Assembly (NCBI RefSeq): GCF_041381155.1
Contig: NC_091143.1
Location: forward strand, 28,769,331 to 28,833,330
Length of the DNA: 64,000 nt
Origin: Argopecten irradians
Lineage: Eukaryota; Mollusca; Bivalvia; Pectinida; Pectinidae
Direction: 5' to 3'
Shown: positions 1 through 11,003 of the stretch, in pieces
Layout: each line of letters opens with the position of its first letter
How positions within the stretch are numbered: the stretch's first letter is position 1
Translations under genes and position numbers: made by a program
The notes under the pieces: model-generated
The model's input: only the letters and a program-made list of their open reading frames with translations
Database searches by the model: none
What the model was told of the DNA's origin: nothing

Positions 1-103
1 CGCACGGCGCACGGCGCACGGCGGACGGCGGACGGCGGACGACGACGGACGAAACATGACGACTATAGGTCATCCTGACCCTTCGGGTCAGATGACCTAA
101 AAA
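1..103. mobile_element. end of a dispersed element with GC-rich hexamer run and terminal hairpin
   Basis: The window opens inside a run of GCACGG/GCGGAC hexamers and then reads ACGAAACATGACGACTATAG. An imperfect hairpin follows: GGTCATCCTGACCC, a short loop, and GGGTCAGATGACC at about 71-99. The same hexamer run and hairpin start recur at 9737-9840 at the end of the 146-bp array element, so this is the end of another copy. A hairpin followed by CTAA resembles Helitron-like 3' ends, but that classification is inference. Confidence 0.6.
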
Positions 104-1490
104 TCATAGCCAACTTGTTAAAATTATGCCCTTGTGTGTGGTTGTCACTCATATCATTTCGAATTTTAAGTGTAGACGAATTGAAGAGCGCATAAGCACT
201 ACATAGTAATGTACACGTTAAATGAGCATGATTTGTGAAGAAAATAAGCGACATGAAAACATTACAGCACAGAGAGGTCTCGCGATCGTAAACCTTAAAG
301 AAAATTTTTATATGAGACTTGTTTATAAATCAAGGAAAAATTAATCAATTTTAATCAATCATTGAATAAAATGATGATCGACCATGAAATTTCAACCAAT
401 TCCCAAAACTACTAAAGAGTCAATGTTAATAATTGATAGGCTGATATAATACGGAACTATTCATAAAAGAATTTAAGACTAATTAATCTTTACGCAAATG
501 ACCATTTTAATGTCCTATGTTTTAAAAACATTCAAACAATTTATCCTTCAGATTTCCTTGTACAACATTCGTCATATTTGACCTTCATATTGTAAGCCAA
601 GGTAATTTCTTCTGCTAGTATTAAAACTGTATTTAATGAGTTTAGCTATTATTGTAATGTGGAAGTTGAATGTCAATGTGAATAATGGAGAGATTGTTAA
701 ATCAGACCAACTTCCTAAGGATCTCTTCGTTTAAATCCATTTTAATGCACTTATGTGAAAACAACAATTCTAACTTGGTCTTACCTGTATACATGCATGG
801 AGACTCTTTGTTTTCCAAGTCTATATATATGTATATTCTACTGGAAGCCTAGTGGAAGGCAACCAGTTCTCGCGGAGTACCAGTTTTCGCCATTGTACAA
901 AATGTATGTGTATTTGCAGGATAGCACACAAATTTTCAGACGATTTTTTGTGCAAATCAACATGGAAGTATTTTCTGTCATAGATGACTTTATTGATGTA
1001 AAATTGTGTAGAATTCATACATATACACATGTGATGGCGAGAATTTGTTGCCTGTCAATATGCATCTTTCTGATATACCAGACTGAGAGTTACTTCCCAT
1101 TGATTCACTGCTTGGTACTGGAAGATTAGAATGGCTAAATATATGCTAGTTAATTGTTATTTACTTTGGTGAAACAAACAAATAAAACTAAAAAATGTTT
1201 TAAAATGTTTTAATAATATTTTCAACCAGCAGTACAAAACTTACAAAAACTTGGTAATGCCCTTTGTCTATAAATTTGAACGACCATCAAATGCAATAAG
1301 TAGGTCTTAGAACAAAACTATTTAAAAAAAACATACCATTGCACAAAATAAAAACAAGAAAAAATCAGCTCAGAGAACATCCACTCATTTTGAACCAAGG
1401 CAGAACACAGATTTTCACAATACCAACCACTAATTCTATTTGTCAGGAAAATGTCCTAAGCAGTGATTATGATATCAACAGATATTGTAT
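104..1490. other. gene-free AT-rich stretch
   Basis: I see no coding exon with splice sites, no RNA gene and no clear repeat here. One open frame of about 124 codons (755-1129, plus) has low-complexity, tyrosine/cysteine/isoleucine-rich composition, no family motif and a chance antisense partner, so I do not call it. Confidence 0.5.
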
Positions 1491-1496
1491 CAATAA

Positions 1497-1584
1497 GACT
1501 CATTCACCCCTGAAATCTCATAATGGACTGATCTAATCTTTGATTTGGAGGAATCTAAATGTGTCTTCAGGGGTGAATGAGTTA
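1497..1584. repeat. short inverted-repeat element (CATTCACCCCTGA family)
   Basis: ACTCATTCACCCCTGA at about 1498 is repeated in inverted form as TCAGGGGTGAATGAGT at about 1568, making a foldback of about 88 bp. A diverged relative lies at 4420-4506. It looks like a small non-autonomous MITE. Confidence 0.55.
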
Positions 1585-1894
1585 AATCAATATTAGTGTA
1601 AATGATATTCATGATTGGTGTAACTTTAAAAAATCGTCAGTATAACAATAATTGCCCTTCACTAATTGCTTACACAGGGTATTCATGAAAAGTATTTTTG
1701 CTAATTTTTCGTTCGTATTATAATATTAAACATTCATATTAATGCCCTCATGTTGAGTTTAATGTGAATCTATAATAGCTCCTTATGATTGATCATGATT
1801 TCAATGCTTAGGAAGTTTTGTACCTATATAAAAGTACTGAGTAAGGGCGAGATATTTTGACAACAAAAATCACAGGGACCTGAAGTCATTTTCA

Positions 1895-2035
1895 AATAAA
1901 TATAGGGGTTTCGAGATACTAGAACAACATTTGTTAGTTCCACCTACCAGTAATTGTGAAATCAAAAAATTACGTCAAAATATGACGTCACAGGAAGGTG
2001 GGACTTACCAGTACCTAGTATCTCAAAACCAAATT
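1895..2035. repeat. foldback MITE with internal TGACGTCA
   Basis: GGGGTTTCGAGATACTAG near 1906 reappears inverted as CTAGTATCTCAAAACC near 2015, and CCACCT/AGGTGG pair further in. The centre contains the palindrome TGACGTCA at about 1982-1991. A second member with GGGGTTTCGAGATGCTA and a central GACGTCA lies at 30680-30790. Confidence 0.55.
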
Positions 2036-3944
2036 ATGAATTATCTGTATATGAGGACAATATGATTGAGATGTTAACTGTGACAGATCCCTGTGACATG
2101 TGAGATTGAAGTAATTGTTAGATTATCATTTGCTGTTGAATAAAACATTTACAAGTATACATGGGCATGCTTATTTATGGAGGGACATCATGTTGAGTAA
2201 TGAACATAATCAACGTACAAAGTTTATACTGTAAATACTGTAAACATCACAGTACAACTAAATTTTGCCTATTTCAAAATCAACATAAATTCACCACTGC
2301 AAATAAATTTTCAACTGCAAGAACTATAGACCATCTAATCGTGAAAAAAAATATAATTGAAAATTGAACAGTGATTAAGCAAAGAAATGCAAATGTAATC
2401 GTGTCACTATAAATTTAAGTAGGTCTACAATATGTTATAGGGGAACACAAGGTGTTCACAAAACACTGGAATGGTTTCAGACATAATACAGACATTCATG
2501 GAGATTGAAAACGTTCATGAGACGCAATACACTAGGTAATAATAATTTCTATGGCAATGATGAAGAAAAGTGTGCTTCCACTTCTGTATAAAACATGTAT
2601 AACCTAAATTAATACTAACAATGTCTGTGAGGCTGCCAATATCTTTTTTGTAACTAATAAAAAAAATCATAGAAATTCATTTCATGAATAATTTGACAAA
2701 GACGGGCATTGAAATAAAAAAACTATCTGGTGCTGTCAAAATAAGTTTTAAACATGAATTTTACAGACATGCAAATGTAACTGAAATTAATATGATAAAG
2801 AATAACATATAATGCAAGACAAACTGTGGAGTATTTACCAGTTTTGAATTAAAAGATATTTTAGGTGGTCAGCAAACATTACACAACACAATGAGGACAT
2901 ATTTATCATTAATGTAGTTATGTAGTGTTACATGATGATCTATGTATTTACATATGAAATATGACCATCATGATTACAGGGTATATGGCACATAAGTTTA
3001 AAGAGTATATATACATGTAGATAAGACAACTTACTGATTCTCCATCCATCTGAATACTTGGTAAACGTCTGACATAAAACGCATGGTAGACAAATTCACA
3101 TTGAGTACATACATATATACTGCGGTAGTTCTACGTAAACAAGTTAACATGGAGAATTCACCTTGAATACGACGTACACTACATGGTAGACAAAGTGCGT
3201 AGATGGCAAACAAATTCACATGGAGAATTAACCTTGAATTCTTTAACATGTATGTGACATGAGAACATGATAGACAAAACGCATGAAGTAGGAAAGATAT
3301 ATTGATGAGTAAACATGATCACATGATAGAAAACGTGTATACCAGAGTTCATATTGTGAATATTATTGACAGGAAACTAAATGCAATATGGGGTGGCGAT
3401 AACATGTTTACATAATACTACCTAGAAAATTCTCAAATGTATAAAAACAAATATTTAAATCATGATATGAAGTCTTTGGCACAATGTATTTTACAACCAG
3501 ATGTATATTGATAAAGTTTTGTACACATGTGTATGATTATTCACAGTATAAACAAAGCAAGAATGTTATATAATTTTAATACTGACAATATATTTGAATT
3601 TAGTTGAATGCTTTGACAAAATGCATTTCTACATTATATACAGTGGAAAATTTGTGATGATGTATGTTAAGTTTTGTAGTTTTCACATGTATTCATAGAT
3701 TATCCTGATTTCACATATTCTGACAAAACTCGGGAGAAGTAATGATCTAATTAGCTGAAATAGTTAACATGTACATGAAAGAAAATCCAATAATCAAGAC
3801 AATCTATACAACCCCTGCAATGTCCCAGTGTGTAAAAGTTAAAAGGCTAACAAAATATGAAAATATCAACAAAATAAAACAAAAATAAAATTCACCAATT
3901 AAATTGCATTAATGTATGCATTAGACACAAATCTAGTAATCAAA
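2036..3944. other. gene-free AT-rich stretch
   Basis: No supported gene. At 3080-3290 there is a weak local duplication of segments containing ATGGTAGACAAA and ATGGAGAATTCACCTTGAAT. An open frame across it (3031-3249, minus) reads repeated, low-quality sequence and I do not call it. Confidence 0.45.
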
Positions 3945-4184
3945 AGTCAATCATTTCGCCTTTGGTGCATGCGCAATCAGTACTTCATTCAATATAGGAT
4001 ATAGTGCCACTGATTTTTTTTCTGGATGCAAAAAATTATTTTTGGTATTTTCATCTTGACATGAAATGAGAAGCTCAAACTTTTCAATGGTGGTAATGGT
4101 GTAAATTAAGTAACTTTTGTAACCGAAGACAAGTACTAAATCGGCTGCTCATGTTTTTGATAGAGAAAAAATACCAGCATCTGA
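3945..4184 (-). mobile_element. degraded copy of the TTAA MITE
   Basis: The stretch from TTTCGCCTTTGGTGCATGCG through TTTTCAATGGTGGTAATGG to the AAAAAATACCA segment aligns by eye with the interior of the intact MITEs at 11654-12009 and 28537-28892. The terminal AGATGCTCCACCGCC repeats are missing, so this is an old, end-deleted copy. Confidence 0.65.
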
Positions 4185-4419
4185 GTATATCATCAATTCC
4201 ACAAAAACTACAACATTACCTCAGGCTTTTTAATAGAGCATTTTAAAGGCATATCACATATATCTCTAAGGTGCAATGTCCAATATCAACAAATCTGTAC
4301 AAACTTCATAGCACTAACTGACAGTTGAGGGGTAAGTAAGAACAGAGCTAATATCTATTAGCATGATAAAACAAAACATTTATATTGTTTCTTTTCAAAC
4401 TGGAAATACCCTAGCTATT

Positions 4420-4506
4420 TATTCTCCCTGAAATTTCAAAATGAACTGGCCCAACCTGGGAGACAGAAGAGTTCATATGTGTCAGAGGGGGTGAAGGAGT
4501 CAACCA
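4420..4506. repeat. diverged copy of the CATTCACCCCTGA foldback
   Basis: CCTGAAATTTCAAAATGAAC and the distal GTGTCAGAGGGGGTGAAGG parallel the arms and interior of the element at 1497-1584, with many substitutions. Confidence 0.4.
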
Positions 4507-4744
4507 TTGATTGATATGCAGTATAACCAGAATTATACAATACATGTAAATCAACTGTAAGCCTCTAAATCTGCGACACGTGGTGAAGATATGAATATAC
4601 ATGAACAATGATAGCACTAGGTGGGAAACAGAAACAGAAGTTTAAAAAGGTTTCATGTCCATTATCAAATAGTACAAGATGTGTTGTTCTATAATGATAA
4701 TGGTTTAATTTAAATAATGTCCTTTTTAACAGCAAGGGTCACTT

Positions 4745-4925
4745 ATGGACGTTCCTGGTTTATAGGTGGACGAAAGCAAAAGTACTTGAGAGAATAACCA
4801 CTGACCAGCAGTCAATACATGGCAGTTGCTCTACTTGCGTGTCAAACTCAAGACCTAGGAGTGATGGCTTGTGGAAATATGTGTGATCATCTTCACCACT
4901 CGGCCACTGCGGCCCAATTATCACA
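4745..4925 (-). mobile_element. old tRNA-derived SINE copy
   Basis: On the minus strand the sequence starts with a tRNA-like box A (GTGGCCGAGTGG). A decayed box B follows, then AACTGCCATGTATTGACTGC and a decayed CTCC-rich central domain. The same order is much better preserved at 19395-19575. The box A suggests a Ser/Leu-tRNA-like head. It is decayed and unlikely to be active. Confidence 0.6.
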
Positions 4926-5968
4926 GACAATCGTTTAAATACAGTCAACCCTGGTTAATACCCAGTTAACAGGACCAGTTATTCCAGTATCATATACTTA
5001 AAAAAAAGAAATATGCAGAAGAATTAAACAGGGCCTTAGAGTTCTAGTAATCTGAGTTTTAGTTAATGAGGTTTGGCTGGAAGTATTGATTGAAATCCAG
5101 TTAGAAAATTTACGTAAGATATTACCCTGAAATGTGTTGAAACAAATAGTTATCCCCCAATATCAAATTAATACATGGATACATAAAATAATAAAATCTA
5201 CAGAGGTAATGTGCAATATAAACAATTATTTACATATACATGAAGCTTCATACAAAACTTACCAAGGTATTGCTATTAGTCTATTACTACAATATTGCTA
5301 AATCTATGACGCCCCATAATAAAATAGTACAGCTGTCATATTATTGAATATTTGGAAAAATACTTATCATGGTAAGGTAAACAAAGACTCAACAATTCAC
5401 GAATTTAAGTTTTTAAACTGATCAATCTGAAAACTTAAACAGTTTTAAGTTTAGACTTAAGTTTAGACTTAAGCAATCACAGATGATGTTACAAAAAATG
5501 ACGCCATATTTGATAAGGTAACTAAAACCTTAAGTCTAAGACTGTTTCAAGATCCTGGTGCCAGGGGTGCAGTAAAACTTAACATCAAAATATGATTGTT
5601 TTAAGTTTATTTAGTAGAGGGTCTTTTGTTGGATATGTTGTAAGCGGGTCTTCCTGGCATTTGCACCAGACAATTGTCACTGGTTTGGGAATTAAGGCAA
5701 CCTAAAGACTATTTGTTAGCATGCTGTCGTGTAGTTCAAATTTGTATTTCAAAAGTGGTAGAACATGATATGATACATATATGAAAATGCACCGATGGCT
5801 AACTAGTAACATTCACATGATTTACATTCAAATTCTAGTATCAAAAATTTAAACTTCGAGAGTACAATTCTTACAGTTAGATATTTACTAATATCAGAAA
5901 ATTGCCCAAGATATTTGACATACCAAGTAACGAAAATATTCATTTATGAAAATATCTGCATCTACTTA
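4926..5968. other. gene-free stretch with repeat debris
   Basis: The start (ACAGTCAACCCTGGTTAATACC) looks like a MITE edge. At 5400-5480 TTAAGTTTAGACTTAAG is duplicated locally. No gene is supported. Confidence 0.4.
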
Positions 5969-6122
5969 GAGATTGAACAGTGTTTTGATTGCGTTAAAGG
6001 TGGTATGAACGCAATAGGATACAGACATATCCAATGTAGCGCGTTAGCGCTACATGTAGAATATGTCTGTATCCCATTGCGTTCATACCACCTTTAACGC
6101 AATCAAAACACTGTTCAATCTA
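5969..6122. repeat. 154-bp near-perfect inverted repeat (hairpin)
   Basis: The left arm starts GATTGAACAGTGTTTTGATT and the right arm ends AATCAAAACACTGTTCAATC. The arms stay complementary for about 70 bases with only a few mismatches. The centre is GTAGCGCGTTAGCGCTAC, itself palindromic. Transcribed from either strand it would fold into a long hairpin. It is probably a recently inserted foldback MITE; a hairpin RNA locus is possible. Confidence 0.85.
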
Positions 6123-6324
6123 TATATTTACATATATAAATCCACTTTTACGTCAAATTTAAAATGGTGATGATTGCTAAGTTGGGTAACTACTGTAGTC
6201 AGGATGACCGTAGATATAGTTTGGATTGTTGAATGTTATAGCTGCAGTTTGGTTGGAAATACAACAGTGACACTTTTCAGTTATTTTCAAAATATATCTT
6301 CTTTTTTTTCAATTTGATAATATA

Positions 6325-6432
6325 TCAATAATGTCCAATTCGAATAAAAATTGAGATAACCAATGCGGAACGACTACCGGTATGCATCGTTGTCAGGGTA
6401 CTGAGGCGGTCCGGAGTGGGGCGAGCCGCCAT
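6325..6432 (-). promoter_or_regulatory. possible TATA-less promoter or first exon (minus)
   Basis: The only CpG-rich patch in the first 8 kb (6380-6440) contains AAATATGGCGGC on the minus strand. This YY1-type element overlaps an ATG in good context, much like the gene 1 start at 29982. The ATG at 6432 opens a 35-codon frame ending at 6325. I find no matching downstream exon, so this may be a promoter remnant or chance. Confidence 0.25.
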
Positions 6433-7334
6433 ATTTGATTTTCAACCGAGGAAAGTTACTGTGATATAGCATATTGATGGTATGACCGTTGAGCTGCTGA
6501 ATGCGATTTAGACCAAATTCTTCATAGTCATTACTTTTATTTTATTGTACGGAGGATAGACAAGTGTGCCTTTTTTGAATGCAAAGACGGACTATTTAAA
6601 ACTGATGATACTGTTTCGGATAGGTTACCTGTAATGGGTTTTTTTCTGGAAACCCATACACTGTATATGATCTGTTAGCCTATTGTTCGCTTAGACGCTC
6701 CCAGAATTGTTCACCGACAATCAGATGTTTTGTATATTTAGGTGAGATGAGTGACCGTACACACATACACATAGGCCTACATCTGACGTAACTATGGGAT
6801 TCCCCGAACATTTCTGAGGAAAGCCCCCCAGTTGTAGCCCCGACCAGCGATTCATTTTGTAGTTTATTACCGTTACAATGCTTGATCACATCTCATGTTT
6901 TGATGTAAAATACATATTTAACTGGATCTAATTAAAACTCTTTATTGATATTTTGAAATCCGTCAACTTATGACGCAAATTTTATCGAAGCGTGAACTAG
7001 AAGTAGTCCGAACCTGCACTGCGTTTGTATTCATACGTCATTGCGATTACGCTAATTTGAACGCAACTCCCCTCCCGTTGACTATTGAGGGGCATATATA
7101 AATATAAAAGTACAAGATCCATATAGTATCATGCTTAAGGGCGCTACATTAAAGAGACGATGTATTCGTTAATAAGTGTTGCTGAATATTATTGTAAATT
7201 TTTTATACCACGATATCTGTCGTAACAACAATACTGTACACATATAATATAAAGGAAGTCATAAAAGTTTGGTTGGATCATTTAAGCATTCTTTCAACAG
7301 CCAGGGGTATTTAATGACATGTAAGGTTTAGATA
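6433..7334. other. gene-free stretch
   Basis: No coding exon, RNA gene or clear repeat is seen. Confidence 0.4.
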
Positions 7335-7470
7335 GTAGAGAAAAGTCGGAGTACCCGAAGAAAAACACCTACCAGCATTCAGTACAGACACTGGCAACTG
7401 CCCCACATGGGATTCAAACTCGCAACCCAGAGATGGAGGGTTAACATATATGGACATCTTAACAACTTTT
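7335..7470 (-). mobile_element. partial tRNA-derived SINE
   Basis: CAACTGCCCCACATGGGATT and GGAGTACCCGAAGAAAAAC are in the same order as in the better copy at 19395-19575. The box B region is decayed and the head is missing or unrecognisable. Confidence 0.55.
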
Positions 7471-8070
7471 GATTGTATTTGTTAATGAGTATTATCAAAT
7501 CTTAGATTAAATCTAAGAATACACTTTATATAATATTTATACATAATTATTTTTTTTATCCTATTCATCAGCATGTATTTACCAAGGATAATAATAATTT
7601 GACGGATTGGTTTGGGAAGTATTGCTCGATGTCCTATTGACAGTTTTAGACTTTGATTTATTGTACAATAGTTGTTGGAAGACTATATGTTTAGGACTAA
7701 TTTGACCAACAAAGAGTCAATAATAAATGTAAAACAAATGAAATAAATTCAATGAAATTGTTTGCCCATTGTGATGTAACAAATTGTTTGCAAAATGTGA
7801 AATGTATATGCGATATTGTGTTCTAGCTACAGCAAGACAAGAACACTAATTAGCACCAAGCTTCATCGAAGCAAAAGAAGCAGCATTTAAATTTCGGATT
7901 GCAATTCTTTTGAGGATTGTCAGATACACTTTAAATGTATGAAAAACTTTCAGCAGTAGTTATATGTAAATTTGGTATGAAAGTCGGCATCTTCTTGAGA
8001 AAAAAAGGAAGTTAAATTCAAACCACAAAGTCACCAAATAAATAAAATGTAAATGATTGAAGAAATCAAT

Positions 8071-8112
8071 AAAATGGAAAAAAAAGAGAAAATATACATG
8101 AAAAAATGTGTG
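8071..8112 (+). repeat. 42-bp direct repeat, left copy
   Basis: The block 8071-8112 begins AAAATGGAAAAAAAAGAGAA and is identical over all 42 bases to 9841-9882. The two copies bracket the 146-bp-array element exactly, as a target-site duplication would, but 42 bp is far longer than usual transposon duplications. Confidence 0.9.
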
Positions 8113-9840
8113 CCCAAAGGGCCTTAACGGTCATCTGACTACCTTGACAATAGTAAAATTAATTATATAGGTGTCACTTTGTCAGGATCATGTCAGGATC
8201 ATTTTCAATTTCTTTCAACAAATTTTATTTCAAACAAGAGGCCCAAGGGCCTTTAAATATAGGAACTTAATTATACATAGTGTCATGGTTGTCATCTTCG
8301 ATTTGGGATCAACCAGAGATGTAACAATACTTTGTCTGGACCATGTCAGGATCATTTCATGCAAGTTTCAGCCAAATCCCTTCGGTAGAACTTGAGAATA
8401 AGTTCAAAATGTGTTTTCAAGATGGCGGCTGTGACGGCCATCTTGGATTTCGGATTGACCCGAAAAATAACAACACTTTGTCTGGACCATGTCAGGATCA
8501 TTTCATGCAAGTTTCAGCGAAATTGCACCGGTAGAACTTGAGAAGAAGTTCAAAATGTGTTTTCAAGATGGAGACTGTGGCGGCCATCTTGAATTTCAGA
8601 TCGACCCGAAAAATAACAACACTTTGTCGGGACCATGTCAGGATCATTTCATGCAAGTTTCAGCCAAATCGCACTGGGTAGAACTTGAGAAGAAGTTCAA
8701 AATGTGTTTTCAAGATGGGGGCTGTGGCGGCCATCTTGGATTTCGGATCGACCCGAAAAATAACAAGACTTTGTCGGGACCATGTCAGGATCATTTCATG
8801 CAAGTTTCAGCCAAATCGCACTGGTAGAACTTGAAGAAGTTCAAAATGTGTTTTCAAGATGGCGCCTGTGGCGGCCATCTTGGATTTCGGATCGACCCGA
8901 ATAATAACAACACTTTGTCGGGACCATGTCAGGATCATTTCATGCAAGTTTCAGCCAAATCGCACCGGTAGAACTTGAGAAGAAGTTTAAAATGTGTTTT
9001 CAAGATGGCGGCTGTGGCGGCCATCTTGGATTTCGGATCGACCCGAAAAATAACAACACTTTGTCGGGACCATGTCAGGATCATTTCATGCAAGTTTCAG
9101 CCAAATCGCACCGGTAGAACTTGAGAAGAAGTTCAAAATGTGTTTTCAAGATGGCGCCTGTGGCGGCCATCTTGGATTTCGGATCGACCCGAAAAATAAC
9201 AACACTTTGTCGGGACCATGTCAGGATCATTTCATGCAAGTTTCAGCCAAATCGCACCGGTAGAACTTGAGAAGAAGTTAAAATTGTGTTTTCAAGATGG
9301 CGGCTGTGGCGGCCATTTTGGATTTCGGATCGACCCGAAAAATAACAACACTTTGTCGGGACCATGTCAGGATCATTTCATGCAAGTTTCAGCCAAATCG
9401 CACCGGTAGAACTTGAGAAGAAGTTCAAAATGTGTTTTCAAGATGGCGCCTGTGGCGGCCATCTTGGATTTCGGATCGACCCGAAAAATAACAACACTTT
9501 GTCGGGACCATGTCAGGATCATTTCATGCAAGTTTCAGCCAAATCGCACCGGTAGAACTTGAGAAGAAGTTTAAAATGTGTTTTCAAGATGGCGGCTGTG
9601 GCGGCCATCTTGGATTTCGGATCGACCCGAAAAATAATAACACTTTGTCGGGACCATCTCAGGATCATTTCAGGTAAGTTTCAGCTCAATCCCACTGGTC
9701 AAACTTGAGAAGAAGTTCAAAATGTGAAAAGTTAACGCACGGCGGACGGCGCACGGCGGACGGCGGCGCACGGCGCACGGCGGACGGCGCACGACGACGG
9801 ACGAAACATGATGACTATAGGTCATCCTGACCCTTCGGGT
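8113..9840. mobile_element. 1.7-kb non-autonomous element with tandem-repeat core
   Basis: The left edge reads CCCAAAGGGCCTTAACGGTC and the right edge GGTCATCCTGACCCTTCGGG, roughly inverted with respect to each other. A second AAGAGGCCCAAGGGCC motif lies at about 8237. The core is a 146-bp tandem array, followed at 9737-9800 by a GCACGG/GCGGAC hexamer run. This architecture resembles the bivalve pearl-type (Helentron/HINE-like) elements. That assignment is inference; no transposase is encoded. Confidence 0.75.
8190..9722. repeat. 146-bp tandem array, about 10.5 units
   Basis: The motif ATGTCAGGATCATTTCATG recurs at 8343, 8489, 8635, 8781, 8926, 9072, 9218, 9364 and 9510, so the period is 146 bp with one 145-bp unit. 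The later units alternate between AAGATGGCGGCTGTGG and AAGATGGCGCCTGTGG, giving a 292-bp higher-order unit. Each unit holds a 63-codon open frame, but 146 is not a multiple of three and the frames only overlap one another, so they are not a gene. Confidence 0.95.
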
Positions 9841-9882
9841 AAAATGGAAAAAAAAGAGAAAATATACATGAAAAAATGTGTG
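9841..9882 (+). repeat. 42-bp direct repeat, right copy
   Basis: Identical to 8071-8112. It follows immediately after the right edge of the tandem-core element. Confidence 0.9.
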
Positions 9883-10664
9883 ACATTTAACTGTAATTAA
9901 TTCTGTAAATATACTTATAACTTGAAATCATGTACATAATAAATGATGTATTTTAAATACAATGAATTTAGTACATACTTGTTCAAAATTACATATTGTC
10001 TATAGAAAGCTTTTTTGTATATTTTTTTAACAATAGAAGACTTACAAAAGGGAGACAATTTCAGGTGTTCATTATCATCGAGCAAATACAAATTGTAAGT
10101 TTGTAAAAAAAAAAAAAATATTAAAAAAAATAATAAAAAAATACTGCTGAAATTTCATATGATATGTATATAAACTTTACAGAGAATGCATTGGTTGGCT
10201 ATTACAGTTAAAATCGTTATTTTTACAGGTATTACTACACAACCTTGCTCATTGTTTAATACTGAAATTAGTAAAACTATATGTTCGACTGTGTATAAAA
10301 TGTAAATATATAACAAAATGATTCTTTACAAAGTATCAAGTAATCAACTTTGATGAAATAAAGACAAAAATTTTTGTTTTATTTTACGATTTCAAATTTT
10401 GACATTTACATGTAAATTACTGAACAACACAGGCAAAAACAAAGTTCATGCCAATTATTTAACTTGCAAGCGGTATTGAATGAGTGGGAACTAATAGGTA
10501 AAATACACTTGGTCCTTAATTTAGAATTGCGCACCATTTATTATAAGCATTGCATTACTGACAATCTCGTGGGGTTTCTTTAATTTCCAAAAGTTAAATC
10601 TATTGAAGATACCAGTACTAGTAGTAATATAACTATGTGCTAACTGATAACATCTATATGACAT
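9883..10664. other. AT-rich 3' flank of gene 1
   Basis: There are A-rich low-complexity runs at about 10108-10140. On the minus strand AATAAA occurs at 10537-10542, about 120 bases past the gene 1 stop, a plausible polyadenylation signal. No other gene is seen. Confidence 0.4.
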
Positions 10665-11003
10665 CTAGGTTACAGGTTTGTTATCTGAAGACAGTAAGTT
10701 TGGTGCTGGCATCTGTGCAAGTTGGCTAAACTTGCATACAGAGATCATAAATCTATGCTGAGACTTTCGACAGTAGTCCCATCCAGTTACCACAGGAGGA
10801 TCTGGGCTGACTTTTTGGTGACTGTCCTTAGACGTACAGCAGGACTTCTATCCTTTTTAGACTCTGCAGTTTGTTGGTTATAGCCAGTTGAAGCAGTCTC
10901 TGACACTATTGAAGACAGGATAGAGTTCTTCGTCTCATGGTCATTTTACCGAGGCCTGTATCATTGACATCAGGTGAGGTTTTTCTTTTCATCTGAAAAA
11001 GAG
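10665..11003 (-). CDS. gene 1 terminal exon with two apparent frameshifts
   Basis: Acceptor TACTCCAG lies before 11003; phase 1 fits the preceding exon. The frame opens [17 protein letters not shown]. It then needs one extra base in the A-run at 10944-10947 (minus-strand AAAA) to continue as a Ser/Thr/Lys-rich stretch containing [14 protein letters not shown]. It needs another in the CCC run at 10804-10806 to continue through [15 protein letters not shown] to the stop at 10665. With both bases counted the exon length fits phase exactly. Both events are single-base losses in homopolymers, so sequencing error is at least as likely as real decay. Read literally, the protein ends early at SCLQ. 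Confidence 0.6.

Noticed and set aside
755..1129. 124-codon plus-strand frame
   Set aside because: Composition is that of random AT-rich DNA, no family motif, an overlapping antisense frame, and no splice or promoter context.
8343..9555. Series of 63-codon plus-strand frames starting MSGSFHASFSQIAPVELEKK
   Set aside because: They repeat every 146 bp, overlap the next unit and end at the same place in each unit. They are by-products of the tandem array.
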